The translations under genes were made by a program, and so were the position numbers. Source: Bicyclus anynana (taxonomy: Eukaryota > Arthropoda > Insecta > Lepidoptera > Nymphalidae). Taken from it: 64,000 bases of DNA. Within the stretch, counting starts at the first letter, position 1. Every line of letters begins with the position of its first letter. Positions 46,101 through 55,724 of this stretch are shown here, piece by piece. Location: assembly GCF_947172395.1 (NCBI RefSeq), contig NC_069094.1, forward strand, positions 3,866,501 through 3,930,500, written 5' to 3'. The notes below the pieces were generated by a model. It had not been told where the DNA came from and made no database searches. It saw only the letters and a program-made list of their open reading frames with translations.

Positions 46101-49100
46101 AGCTCAAAAACCAACATATGTTGGGGTACAATCTCAGGAGTAGGATGAAATCCACACTCCTTTCGGTTTCGACACGACATCGTGTCGGAACGCTAAATCG
46201 CTTGGCGGTACGTCTATGCCGATAGGGTGATAACCAGCCTGACTTGGACCAATTAAGAAATACCTCAATCGGCGGAAATAACAGTGACCTGCACCGAAAA
46301 ACGTATTGTGATCGATCCCCCAAAAATTGCGGCTAAGGATCGTGGTGTTTGGAAGAAGCCCACGTCCAACTATGGACTTCCATCGTCTGATAATGATGAT
46401 GAACGTATAGCAGGTCAATACGGACAATGTTTATGTCGGTAGTAAGTACTTAATCCCAATATACACCCGAACGAAGGTCACTAGTCTTCAAAACGCAAAT
46501 AACAAGATACTAAAAAAACACTTATTCACATTGGAATTTGTGGTGCAAGGTACTGATTTTATGGAATTAACTCTATTTTCAGAGTGTAGACCTATTCTCT
46601 TAATTACAATAATGGCCAAAGTATTTAATTTTATAGCTAGCCTTCATAAAAATCTAATAATTGGAGACAAAATTAAGGTGACATGAATTAAATATTAGGC
46701 ACAGTTATAACTTTAAAATGGCATTTGAGTATTTCTTAAGCTACTTTATACAATTCTACATCCAATAATAATGATCTACAGTTCTGACCATAAATAGTTA
46801 GTATAAGATCTGAAATAACTCAGATAGTGGATTTCAGAAGTCATACCACAATTTCAGGTAAGACACTGTCGCGCTAAGAATGTGGAGGGTTTTGAAGAGA
46901 TAGACCCGGCGCAGGTGCGTTCACTTGCTTTCGTAATACTGTAGTTATTCTGTTTTTGTCAAAGGTAAAGTTAGTTGCCATCTTCAAACACAGTAGATAT
47001 TGAGTGCTTTCTATGGATAGATAGTTCACTTTATCTCTTCAAAAATCTCCAAATTTTATAACATAAAACGGCTGTAAATACAATGAAAGCGCTTGTTTTA
47101 ATAATATCTTATATTGAATATACAACTTTAATTAATTGACTAAATCAGTTTGGGCTACATTTATAAACAATAGTAGACTATTATTTAAACGGGTACATAC
47201 CTCGATAAAACGACGACATTTTTAATGCCGATATTTCGCCCCAGTTGCAAGGATCGTGGTCACGCCAGGACTGAAGTTGCGAGATGCGAAGTTGACATCT
47301 GCTAGTGGCAGAACCGATCTACCCTCTTTCTTGTTCTTTTTTCTCTTTTGCATTTTCATTTTGATCCATGCAACTGGTTGTATTTTTTTGTTGATAAATT
47401 CATAATGAAATAAAATCAGTTTAAAATCAATAGTAGACTAGCTGACCGAGTAAGCTTTGTATTTATCTGCAGTTTCTTTATTTTTTTAATCTGTTCTGCC
47501 AACAAAATAAACAGTGAGTTGAGTTGAGATTAACGGACAGCAATCATTGTTTTTGTTATAACATAAATACTAACGGTCGGACGCAACTTCGCCCGCCCTC
47601 TTTAATCCGGCTCTGTCGCAAAATCCGTTTTTAGCAGACGTCTACAAAACTATTTCCCCGCCAAAATTCATCTTTGTACGTCAAGCGGGATTTATATCGC
47701 TTGTATATATTTAGATAGAAGATAGATCATAAACGACCTAAATGATTGGCAACAGGTGGGCCGTTCCCTGGGCTCGTCTATCCTGGACCTGACGGGGCAG
47801 CATCCCAACTCGCGCATCCCGTGCTCGGAGCACCGCAACCTGTCCGCCGTGCGCGAGTGGCTGCGTGCGCACACGCGCACCATGCGCCCGCAAGTACGTA
47901 CACGCATTACTTGCGTACACACATTTATTACACGCACTGTTTACGTTCACACATTTATTACACGCATTGTTTATGTTCACACATTTACTATACGCATTGT
48001 TTACGTTCACATATTTATTATTTATGTGCACGAATGTTTAAACACGCGCATTTTTGACTCCAAAACATCAATGTTTTGTGCCAAGGGTGGAACGCGCTTG
48101 CCCTAAGATTCATATTGATGTCTTAAAGAATGTGGAGGTGCCAGGAATGCCAAATCAGGAAATACAGACTTCGTTATGGAATTCCATACTCTTCTAGCTA
48201 TACGTATGACAAACATATACGTGGTATATTGCTGTGAAGTTCTACTGTTTCCTCGTGTCTAAACCTCAATGGTTAATCTGGCTGGAAACTAGACGCAGGA
48301 GTTAATATCACTCAGATATAGGATCGAAACACTATCAATTAAAATTGTCTATACTTGTATTGGTATATATAATTGGACAGCTTAATCGATTAACAATTGG
48401 TAAACTAATAAATATATAATTTTTATGTGTTATTAACGAGCAACTGTCTTTAATTTTCAGTGTTAAAACGCCCCCCAACTTCTAAATAAAATAAAATTAC
48501 CAACTTAAAAACATAATAATTTGGGTAAGGATGTAGATAGTGTGTTCCGACTTGAATAACGTCACACTTTACCATCTACTAATACTATTGAATGTGACTG
48601 TTGATAGCTTTCATGTGGCCTGCGACCATGTGGCACGTCGATTCTCTTTCTACAATTGCAAACGTTTCGAAAATTAAAAAAAAAATATGGAAATGACATT
48701 CGTGCGCGATAAATTGATCACATGCACGCATTGTATGTGTCATACATGTACATTTTTTTAAGTCGTTTAAAAAATTTACATGTTTGAAGCGTTATCGTTT
48801 GTAGAACGATTATCGACATGGCTATAGGCCCTGTTTACTGATATGTGTAGACCATTTTTTCATCCGTGACTGTCCCTTAGTGGTAGGTTTAAATGATTGA
48901 TTAATCAGTTCTTTTTTTCAGTTGACGATGTCTCGTCTCCGACCGAAGACTGCGTCCCCGACGAGGGTGCCGCTCTACGCTCGGTCTAAAGCCAAAGTGA
49001 CGGACGAACGCAAAGAGAACGCATACGTCGCGGCTAAATCGGACTCAGAAAGAAAACGGAGCCCCCCCGTACTAGCGCAGCGCTCCGGTGAGACCATAAA

Positions 49101-49557
49101 CATGAACATGAAGTTCGCCAAAAAGAACGAGCCCGTCAAAAGCACGTCCCGAACGCGTTATTTGGCCGAGAACGAACCGAAACCGAAAACCCTCTCAACA
49201 AAACGAAGGAACATACTGGCGGTTCGGAAACCTAATACTTCAAAAACGCAAACGAGCGGTATCGTCAAAGCGAAAGTCAACAGAAGAGCCGCAGATGACT
49301 CTGACAACTCCCGCGCGTTACTGACGACGAAGTTGAGTAAACGGAGTTTCTCGCGTGCTTTGCGTGTCTCGCGTGCTGGCACTAACCGTTGCCGTGCGAT
49401 GGCTTCTTCCTCCTCCGATGACGTGATTGGCGGAGGCTGGGAGGACGTGTCGGGAGGGACTGCGTTGGGGGAATCCTCGATAGCGGCCAAGCGTCGCCCT
49501 TTCTCGAATACTTCGCCCTCTCAACTCAAAAAGATCAGACTAAAATCAGGTTTGTAG
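34151..49557 (+). CDS. Agbl5: Cytosolic carboxypeptidase 5-like (AGBL5/CCP5), 18 coding exons
   Basis: M14-family metallocarboxypeptidase; CCP5 removes glutamates, including the branch-point glutamate, from tubulin side chains. Exons: 34151-34253, 34353-34504, 35458-35583, 36152-36362, 36893-37014, 37336-37607, 37897-37993, 38091-38264, 39772-40022, 40815-40956, 41861-41962, 42897-43028, 43867-44038, 44879-45017, 45668-45875, 46858-46914, 47756-47893, 48922-49557. They total 3234 nt, 1077 aa, all in phase. N-terminal domain: SGNLGHVERV, YEFNLWTRPDC, ENGNRTWFYF, YNQGMAPVTRTLPGKP. Zinc ligands: His247 and Glu250 (RVHPGET), His679 (YIDLHGHASKKG). Substrate binding: GHYRTDTRGVNLNR with Arg298, Asn307, Arg308. 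Catalytic Glu761 (SYTLECNYNTGR). Between about 325 and 665 is a long charged insertion with two CxxC pairs. The C-terminal exon codes a basic, Ser/Lys-rich, probably disordered tail. Exon 12's acceptor (TGCAAG/AAGCTG) and exon 16 are the least certain. Confidence 0.93.
34860..35090. repeat. Repeat scraps in CCP5 intron 2
   Basis: TTTATTTTATTGAGGGCTTA at 34883 is a SINE-type scrap. 35036-35080 (TTAATTGATTATGAAACACG then GCTAAAACTCACGTGATAT) is matched almost perfectly, in reverse, by 50757-50800. It is followed by GATCACGTG, so two E-box-like CACGTG sites face each other across GATATCGTGAT. Confidence 0.55.
38305..38598. mobile_element. MITE family D, complete copy
   Basis: The left end TACAGGGTGCTCGGGAGTAT then TTCCCATAAC, and the right end (reverse complement GTATAGGTTGCCCGGGAGTA), form inverted repeats. 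The interior matches the reverse of 63465-63625 (GGAGCCGAACCGAATAAC, TACGTAATCGTAGTGGTAAG, GACGAGATATTGCAACTGG). Lies in CCP5 intron 8, just after exon 8. Non-coding. Confidence 0.75.
39095..39245 (-). mobile_element. SINE-like repeat (family E), copy 2
   Basis: GGCCACGGCCGAAGCCTCCC, ACCTGGACCAATTAAGAAAA, AGAGATCGAACACTAGACCC and CATACCACTGTTCCACGGAG then GCCGTC. Reverse orientation relative to 27420-27630. The end is tRNA-B-box-like. Lies in CCP5 intron 8. Confidence 0.6.
40138..40575 (+). mobile_element. MITE family A, copy 3 (CCP5 intron 9)
   Basis: The left end AATAGACTAGTTGGCACTTT and right end GAGTCAACCCTC are the inverted termini. Inside are CTGTCGGCCATGATGGTCTT, two TGACGTCA sites (about 40313 and 40391), TATCGATA (40499-40506) and CGGACCCTTATTCCATG. 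It aligns with copies 1 and 4 through most of its length. Non-coding. Confidence 0.8.
41000..41160 (+). repeat. Family C repeat (CCP5 intron 10)
   Basis: CATATTCGGCTCACTGCTGA, GAATGAGAGGGGTTATGCCA and CACACACATAGAGATTTAAA closely follow the copy at 9165-9305. A retrotransposon scrap follows near 41440-41550 (CAGAGTCACTTAGTGGGATC then GCTTGGAG). Confidence 0.65.
42615..42720 (+). repeat. Decayed copies of the CCP5 exon 12 acceptor region, plus GATA run
   Basis: GTTTAATGTAAGTTATTGCG then GTTTTGCGAAAAAAGCTGG at 42633 resembles GTTTAATGTGAGTTATTGTG then GTACTGTGCAAGAAGCTG at 42865, spanning the exon 12 acceptor (offset 232 bp). A second partial unit repeats GGGTTTACGCTTGCCGTGTT at 42617 as GGGTTACGCTTGCCGTATTT at 42676. 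A short (GATA)n run at 42698-42714 follows. Confidence 0.6.
43255..43375 (-). repeat. Hairpin-bearing repeat family, copy 2
   Basis: CTACGCATGCGCGGTCAAGG, then GAATTC, a GATGTAGATGTAGATGGCCT run and AAGTGGGCGAACGAAAGAGT then TCGTTCGCCAC. This is the reverse complement, with changes, of 1313-1420. It lacks the 30-bp palindrome of copy 1. Lies in CCP5 intron 12. Confidence 0.6.
44346..44798 (+). mobile_element. MITE family A, copy 4 (CCP5 intron 13)
   Basis: The left end GGGCTATTTCACACTTTTTT has diverged from the TIR; the right end GAGTCAACTACCCTATTG is intact. It carries TTTCGGCCATGATGGTCTAT, two TGACGTCA sites (about 44531 and 44622), TATCGATA (44708-44715) and CGGACATTTATTCCATG. It ends about 80 bp before exon 14. 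Confidence 0.8.
45070..45350 (+). repeat. Minisatellite, about 3 units of roughly 100 bp
   Basis: Units contain GAGGAAACATCTCGAGCAGT, TCTCCGGACTTGCG(G/A)CCT, CGGGTGTACTCGGGTGACTT and CCCGGGAATTGCTCTAGA. They repeat near 45072, 45127, 45206 and 45291, the last shortened. Lies directly after CCP5 exon 14. Units are a few per cent to about 20 per cent diverged by eye. Confidence 0.8.
45460..45650 (-). repeat. Family C repeat (CCP5 intron 14)
   Basis: TAAATATCACGTGTCTCAAA, CCTGAGAAATTTCTTGATTA, GCCAATCCGCATTGGGCCTG and GAATCGTGCTCAACAGTGAG. Reverse orientation of 9165-9305, ending about 20 bp before the exon 15 acceptor. Confidence 0.65.
46130..46400 (-). mobile_element. SINE-like family E, copy 3, plus retrotransposon scrap
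   Basis: GGATGAAATCCACACTCCTT, CGACATCGTGTCGGAACGCT, AAATCGCTTGGCGGTACGTC and GGACCAATTAAGAAATACCT match 27420-27530 in reverse. From 46325 a plus-strand retrotransposon end follows (GGATCGTGGTGTTTGGAAGA, TATGGACTTCCATCGTCTGA, TAATGATGATGA). Lies in CCP5 intron 15. Confidence 0.65.
47890..48025 (+). repeat. 30-bp minisatellite at the CCP5 exon 17 donor
   Basis: The unit CACATTTATTACACGCACTG then TTTACGTTCA repeats about four times from 47921, with a related piece starting in the splice donor itself (GTACGTACACGCATTACTTG at 47894). Units differ by a few bases. The array begins essentially at the 5' splice site. Confidence 0.85.
48026..48900. other. CCP5 intron 17, no feature seen
   Basis: AT-rich intron sequence between the minisatellite and the last exon. 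No repeat with a second copy in the window and no exon could be supported. Confidence 0.5.
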
Positions 49558-49720
49558 CGCAAACCGCGCGCGAGGATCGCCTCGGACTCCCGCTGAGGGA
49601 CCGAGGACCTCAACGCGCACCGTCTAAAATATGTAAAAAAATCTCTAAGAACCACAAATTTGAACGGCAGATTAGGTGTTTTTTTAATTTGGCAATAAAA
49701 GTCAGCAAAACTTGTTATTC
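49558..49720 (+). terminator. CCP5 3' UTR with poly(A) signal
   Basis: Follows the CCP5 stop TAG at 49555-49557. The canonical AATAAA at 49694-49699 would give a short 3' UTR of about 150-160 nt. Confidence 0.7.
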
Positions 49721-49998
49721 ACAATGTTTTCTAATTATTATCGGTCGCTCAAGTCTGTGGTTTTCGTCGCGCGGTCTCTGTGGCGGCTAGTTCAATTTTA
49801 GATACATTTTGTGGTTAGCCTAGATATATTGATGTTTGATAATTATTACCGTAAAACTTGACTGCCACTACGTATTTAACCCCAAAAAGATTAGATAAAC
49901 AATGATGATTAACGTAAAGGTAAATTGCAAAGGCAATATCTTTTACGAACGAATTAACATAACAGCCAAGCGTTTTCAAAGACTAAAACGTTCAAGTT

Positions 49999-50175
49999 CG
50001 TCGATAACACTCCCATGATATGCGGGCGACAGTGAAAAGACTACGCGTGTGTGAAGTCGTGCGTGCGAGGAAGTGACGTGCATGTCGTGGGTTTTTCATT
50101 CATCGCTACACGTCCCGTGGCCCACGCGCGACATCGGGAGTGTTATAAACAAAGTTGCCAAGCTATAAAAAGTAA
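49999..50175. mobile_element. MITE family F, copy 3
   Basis: TTCGTCGATAACACTCCCAT on the left and ACATCGGGAGTGTTATAAAC then AAAGTTGCCAAGCTATA on the right are inverted repeats shared with 17998-18136 and 28669-28858. The interior carries GTGAAGTCGTGCGTGCGAGG, compared with GTGAAGTCGTGCGCGTGGGA at 18061. Non-coding. Confidence 0.75.
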
Positions 50176-50194
50176 TTCGAGAAATTACCCCATT

Positions 50195-50360
50195 TTCGAG
50201 TATTATAGTACTCAGACCAATTATAGAAGGACCAGTATCGCAGCCAAAAACGAAATTGTCTGTAGAGACAGTTATTATAATCGCATTAGATCATTGATCA
50301 TATACTTCAGAAAAGTAACGTCTAGCGAGGCAGCTCCTATACAATAATTGGTCTGAGTCG
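50195..50360 (-). repeat. Repeat family B fragment
   Basis: CTCAGACCAATTATAGAAGG, then ACCAGTATCGCA, AACTG-type ATAATCGCATTAGATCATTG and ATAATTGGTCTGAG. The outer parts are inverted (CAGACCAATTAT / ATAATTGGTCTG), giving a small TIR element. The interior resembles 5785-5960 in reverse. Confidence 0.6.
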
Positions 50361-50632
50361 CAGTAGCTTATATGAGATGTGAATGCAATATATTTTTGTT
50401 CAAAATTAATTTTTTGAAAAAAGTCCTAGTACATTTGCACATTATTGATTCTCAAAATCTATATTGTACACCCAAATTTTTTTTTAATGTTTTTGAATGC
50501 ATTTTATATTTGTTTTCGTTGCTTGCCTTTTAAATTCGGATTGTTTGATTGTGCATTATGATGGTCATATCTATAATTACAAGTTATTTTGTACAAAAAT
50601 CTGATATTTGTGATGTGCATGTTCTTTTTTTT

Positions 50633-50686
50633 CTTTCACACAAAAGAAATTATATATTAGTATATATAATTTCTTTTGTGTGAAAG
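50633..50686. repeat. Perfect 24-bp hairpin
   Basis: The arms CTTTCACACAAAAGAAATTA then TATA (50633-50656) and their perfect reverse complement (50663-50686) flank the 6-nt loop TTAGTA. Intergenic, no known role. Confidence 0.9.
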
Positions 50687-50987
50687 TATTAGTATATCCT
50701 TAGTCTTTTTAGTCTACTACTACTACTACTACTAGTTGGGCATACTCCGACCCAATATCACGTGAGTTTTAGCCGTGTTTCATAATCAATTAATATCCTT
50801 AGTCCTTAGACTGAGGAACAATAATATTTTATTCAAGACCGACCATTTTTCATACATCCATCCAGATTTAATGAACGAACCGTAGTCGTACGACATCGAA
50901 ACCCGTTTATAAAAAAACCCGTGTCTTAGCTTAGCGCTCACAGGCAGATGATTAAATTAATAATATGGTTATGCATTGCTGATGCTT

Positions 50988-51140
50988 CTTAAGCCCTCAT
51001 TCGCACGAGAGTTTTTTTAACGTACGTTAAAAAGCGTTAGTAAGAAGATAAATGAAGGTCTATTTACAACGCCCAAAAAACGCTGTCGTGTGAATTTTTA
51101 ACGTCCGTTAAAAAAAACTCTCGTGCGAAAGGGGGCTAAG
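50988..51140. mobile_element. 153-bp TIR element
   Basis: The left end CTTAAGCCCTCATTCGCACG then AGAGTTTTTTTAACG, and the right end (reverse complement CTTAGCCCCCTTTCGCACGA then GAGTTTTTTTTAACG), are inverted repeats of about 35 bp. The inner parts AACGTACGTTAA and AACGTCCGTTAA extend the fold. Non-autonomous. Confidence 0.85.
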
Positions 51141-51755
51141 CCTAACATTCAAAGATTCTTCTGGAAGAGGAAAGTCTATAAGATTACCGAAAACAATTTG
51201 GTTAATGCATATGGCTGCTATTTGTTATAAATTATTATTATCAAAAATAATACCAAATATTCCGTTTGAACTTGTTCGCTTTATTCAAGAGCACCAATTT
51301 GCTAGAGCAATGTAGTCTTGAAATAGTTATATATTTTTTGACTTTAGTCAAACCTACACCCAATGATGTTAGAAGAAAAAAGAGGTAGATAGGTTACTTG
51401 GACCACATCCGATGTTTACAACTGGCACATAAATTATTTCAGCGGTATTGTCAACAGCGATGACAGTGCGGCGACTGAGCTCAGGTTTGCTAATTAGCAT
51501 AGTTTTAACCTAACCTATCTATTTACTTCTTTTTCCTTGTAACATGATTGCCTACACCGATTTTTTAGGAATTGTTTTTTTCTTCGGACTTCCTTTAGAA
51601 AACACTTTATTAGGAATGAGAATTGTGTAGATTATATTGTATAATATATTATATACATTAAAATAAATTTAGACGTGGAATTTTGTTCTTTAAAAAGACA
51701 AGATGCTACATAAAATTGTAAACTTTATATGGAATAATTTATCTAGATCAGGGCC

Positions 51756-52119
51756 CAGGGGTAGGCAACCTGCGGTTCTTTCGATGTGAAGTTACGCTTT
51801 TTTAGTTCCATGCGTAAATATTAAATGTTTTATTAGGAAAACGTTTAAAAGTTGTGCAAACTTTTTCACCAAAATGCATCAAACTTTCGCACGCGTTTAC
51901 TTAGTATTTGACTTTCCATTCCATGCTACGAATAAAAGATCAATCATTGGGAGAAGACCTACAAATACTTATTTTTTATTTTTAATAAACTAGTACTATG
52001 TTACAATTATATTACATGCAAGAATAATATTGGCAAAAAAAATTTAGTGGCTCTTTAAAAACATGAAATGTTATTCAATATTTTTTGACTTTTCTAACTC
52101 AAAAGGTTGCTGACTCCTG
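51756..52119. mobile_element. hAT-like MITE of about 364 bp
   Basis: The left end CAGGGGTAGGCAACCTGCGG and the right end (reverse complement CAGGAGTCAGCAACCTTTTG) are inverted repeats of the CAGGGGTCGGCAACC type seen in hAT elements. An 8-bp target duplication could not be confirmed by eye. No coding capacity. Interior AT-rich. Confidence 0.7.
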
Positions 52120-52970
52120 GGCTATATGAATTTCCACGAAAAGCGAGCCAGGGAAGTAATGATCTCACTGTAAATTTTACAAGCTCTTGATACATTTGCT
52201 GAGACAAAGTTTGTTTCAATATTAGTTTGGTTGGATAGTTTACGTAATAACTAAAACAATTAATATAGACAAATTTAGGTTTGTAATAAAATAATAAATA
52301 ATGTTGTCTTGTACTGTAAAAATCCAATAGATTGTTGGTATATTAGATATTTAAGGTGATTATTATACTGGTGTTTGTCTAGTTGTATGTGCCCAAACAC
52401 TTCTCTATACTATATTACTAGACCTGAATTTAAAAAACTATTGGAAGAAACTCTTTTGAAATGCTCCCATTCATTATATAAAATTTGTACCTAATTTTGA
52501 ATATTTATATAGAGAAATCAAGGGAACAACAAGGCTCAGAGAATACTGAAAATTATTTGTTAAAAAACAGTTTTGCCTTGTCTAATAATAATAATCAGAC
52601 GAAAACTATTTAGTCTGGTTAGAAATTATGAATAATCAAGGCCAATTTTATGGAGATGGGACTGTGGCTTTGAAAGATACGGGCCCAGACCCCCAACCGT
52701 TCATTGCTCTACACTCTACAGATAATATTTCATGTTGATGGGCGTCAGAGCAGTGCCCTATAGACATTCGTTCTGCAATAGGGGGTTTGTGTATGGTGTA
52801 GGTATGCCTCATAAAGCATAATATGATTTAAAAACAATGCTAATTTTGTAGAAAGTTTGGAACAAAAAATAAAGAGAATTGGAAAATGACAGAATTATGA
52901 TAATTATATTTGTTACATTCTAAGAAACTGGTTGAAAGCACGTTCTAATAGGCTACAATGCTCTCATATG
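52120..52970. other. Intergenic AT-rich stretch, no gene seen
   Basis: No exon or repeat is supported. Only short ORFs without recognisable content. Confidence 0.45.
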
Positions 52971-52972
52971 GC

Positions 52973-53185
52973 AGTCTGGCCGCTCAGAGATTGTGTTCCT
53001 GACTGGTCGTGATCGAATGGGCGATGTAACTTCAAACTGGCGTACAAGGTTGTTGAACTGTACTGTTGAAAGGGCATGCCAACTTGTCTTTGTAGTGATG
53101 AGACAAAAAACGAGGCAATTGTATTGTGTCATTCTGTCACGACTTGTTAAAAACGCAATCTCTGAGCAGCCGGACCTTAGTGACA
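52973..53185. mobile_element. Repeat family G, 213-bp TIR copy
   Basis: The left end AGTCTGGCCGCTCAGAGATT then GTGTT, and the right end (reverse complement GGTCCGGCTGCTCAGAGATT then GCGTT), form inverted repeats of about 24 bp. The left end also heads the copy at 28185. No coding capacity. Confidence 0.75.
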
Positions 53186-53189
53186 AACT

Positions 53190-54000
53190 TTCAACCTTTC
53201 TAAAATAGTAGGTATGTCTTGGTTTTCTGGCTCTAAAGTCTCATTGTTGGGTCTAGTAGTATATTGAGAAGTTTTTGTATTCATAATCATAACAGTGCAA
53301 TATTAAAAAGTTATACTTTTTTGATACAATAATGTAACATTTTATATGCATATAGGAAACTTACATAGGTACTTTAAAATTCATGTGCTCGTGTAAGATA
53401 TGTTTATCATAGAGTAACAATATGTATATCAAATAGAAACTATTTATTTATAAAAACAAAATCTTAATATATTAATAACATACAATGTTCTCATAATTAT
53501 TTTCCTTTGGCTTTCTTTCCTATCTCACAAGTACGTAGCAGTCCAAACCAGCACAGTAAAGTTGCTAATTTAACAATAGGAAATCCTGTGGGATTCATGG
53601 ATTTTTTTGAGAATCTTCCAGTGAAAGTCCCATTAAAATCAGTTCAGCCATTAAAATATATTGTAATAAATATCTTTTCAATAAATCGCGAATACTTTTC
53701 TATTATGTTAAGCATTGTTCTATAGGTGATGCTATCTTACACCTCGCGCTTATTTAGAGGTTTATCAGAATTTATTTATTTGTTTGTTGTTATAGCAATA
53801 AGAGAAAATACATCACATTATGTGAAAATTTCAACTGTCTAGCTATATACAACCTGGTGACAGATGGTTTGGACCATTGGTATGATGGACAGACAGACAG
53901 GCATTGGAGACTTAGTGATACCATTTTAGACTTCGGTTACAGAACTTGAAAATATGGGTAAGAAATAAAAACATTTATAAACCGTAAACCTTTTTATTTC
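53190..54000. other. Intergenic stretch downstream of RpS14
   Basis: Mostly AT-rich. 53815-53925 (GAAAATTTCAACTGTCTAGC, TACAACCTGGTGACAGATGG, ATGGACAGACAGACAGGC) is a common lepidopteran repeat scrap. The ORF at 53507-53725 has no recognisable content. Confidence 0.45.
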
Positions 54001-54024
54001 AGTCCACAGTTTACTTAAACTAGA

Positions 54025-55344
54025 TTACAGCCTGCGTCCTCGTCTACCACCCTTCCTACGGGTTGAGTCTGATGGCACAGGTGTTACGTCTTCAATGCGG
54101 CCAATCTTCATGTTGGAACGGGCTAGGGCACGGAGAGCAGACTGAGCACCGGGGCCAGGTGTCTTGGTTTTGTTGCCACCGGTCGCACGTAGCTTGATAT
54201 GTAAGGCTGTGATACCTAAGGTCTTGCATTTCTCAGCCACATCCTGAAAATAAAAGCATTATATTTTACTGCAAAGTTATAGTAACATTATGTTGGTTGA
54301 TTACAAAACATTAATGAAATTAGCTAAATATGATGCATAAATATTATCATGGGTTTTATCATATTTGTCGGACAATTTTCAGGGGGCATATTTACTTTAC
54401 TGATGGACACCAAAGTTTGGAAGGAAATCACCTACCATGGTTCACTACATACACATCAAAATTCATAAGAATAAGAATAATAATTGTTTTATTTGAATAC
54501 ATTTATTACATGCTTTTTATTAGCTACACTTGTAACTATGTAGAAAATCTTGGAATCTTAATTTTTTCAACTTGGTTCAGTTTACAAGCACTTTTGATAT
54601 GTCAGTTGACTATTGGTTAAGATTCTTTTTGCCTAATTACATAAATGTCACATAAACAAAGCAGTAACATCAGGAAAAAGATATTTTATTCCTTGGCCCA
54701 ATTACCATAATAATATGGGTGTTGTACACAAGAGACTTCTTGACAATATTATACCATTGGATTCTACAGAAATATATTTGGTGAAATTAGTTAACTTTAC
54801 TATAAATCTTCAGTTAAGAACACGGATAGTTTTAGACAAATGGCTTGTTTAGTGTGGGCAGGTCTTTGTCATTATATAAAAGCTAAAAGTCAACTATTCT
54901 AGAGATCTGGCCTCAATTGGCACAGTATAATTTTTATATATCAAACACCGTGAGAATACAGGAGTAAATATAGTGTATGATACTCACAAATGTGGCTTTC
55001 AAGTGGTTAATTTTATTACATTTAAGTTTTTACACGACTATTTAAAAAAAACATTATTGTTTTTGGAGGTTAGGTACTGTTTACATACAACACAAAGAGA
55101 ATATTACCTGGGCGGCCAACATAGCGGCGTAAGGGGACGCCTCGTCACGGTCGGCCTTCACCTTCATACCTCCCGTTACCCTGGCAATAGTTTCCCGGCC
55201 AGACAAGTCGGTAACGTGTACGAATGTATCATTGAACGAAGCGAATATGTGAGCCACTCCGAACACGGTCTCTCCAACTAAATGCTGGGGACCGAGGGTC
55301 ACCTGCACCTCCTCTTTCGCAACTTTGTTTTTCCTCGGTGCCAT
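54025..55344 (-). CDS. RpS14: 40S ribosomal protein S14
   Basis: Component of the small ribosomal subunit platform (uS11 family) near the mRNA exit/decoding region. Two coding exons on the minus strand: 55344-55108 (79 codons, ending PYAAMLAAQ) and 54243-54025 (stop TAA). Together 151 aa, the usual length of eukaryotic S14. Recognisable sequence: MAPRKNKVAKEE, LGPQHLVGETVFGVAHIFAS, NDTFVHVTDLSGRETIARVT, then TLGITALHIKLRATGGNKTK, PGPGAQSALRALARS, IGRIEDVTPVPSDSTRRKGG and the basic end RRGRRL. The ATG follows a likely intron acceptor in the 5' UTR (TTTGCAG/GCCTGAGCCATG). A poly(A) signal (AATAAA on the minus strand) lies at 53993-53998, giving a very short 3' UTR. The intron at 54244-55107 holds common repeat scraps (54470-54620). 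It is the only gene here transcribed leftward. Confidence 0.98.
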
Positions 55345-55542
55345 GGCTCAGGCCTGCAAATAATGACACTCTTTACAGCACTTTTATAACCTTAAAAAAT
55401 CTCTGCAATCCGCTTATGTATTTTCTCACAAAATTGCACCGATACTAAACAAACACTATCCTACTAAATGCTATTAATATTCCATTATTAGTCCACAAAT
55501 AACACACAAGTTTTTGAAAAATAAAATCTTAAATCTTAATAC

Positions 55543-55585
55543 CTTTAGCTTTGAAAGCTGTCAAAACAAGAAAGACATAGATAAT
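55543..55585 (-). promoter_or_regulatory. Probable RpS14 transcription start with TOP-like tract
   Basis: On the minus strand, CTTTCTTGTTTTGACAGCTT runs into TCAAAGCTAAAG/GTATTA, a plausible short non-coding first exon ending with a donor at 55542. The pyrimidine-rich CTTTCTT start fits the 5' terminal oligopyrimidine tract of ribosomal protein mRNAs, which couples their translation to growth signalling. Inferred, not proven. Confidence 0.5.
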
Positions 55586-55724
55586 GTACCACTTTGAGTC
55601 TTTGACATTGACACATACCCAAAGAATATATACCACATTACAGTTGACGTTTTATTCTCAATTTTATTGTGCCACGCTAAAAAAAATTAAACGTCCACAG
55701 ATTAGTCAATAATAGACAGATGGA

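Noticed and set aside
49158..49524. Minus-strand ORFs of 68-110 aa opposite the last CCP5 exon
   Set aside because: Shadows of the plus-strand coding frame, which joins in phase with exon 17 and ends at 49557.
53507..53725. 72-aa ORF downstream of RpS14
   Set aside because: No family resemblance, AT-rich, beside a common repeat scrap; no splice structure.
54330..54620. 96-aa ORF within the RpS14 intron
   Set aside because: Includes the widespread TTTACAAGCACTTTTGATAT repeat scrap and has no recognisable domain.
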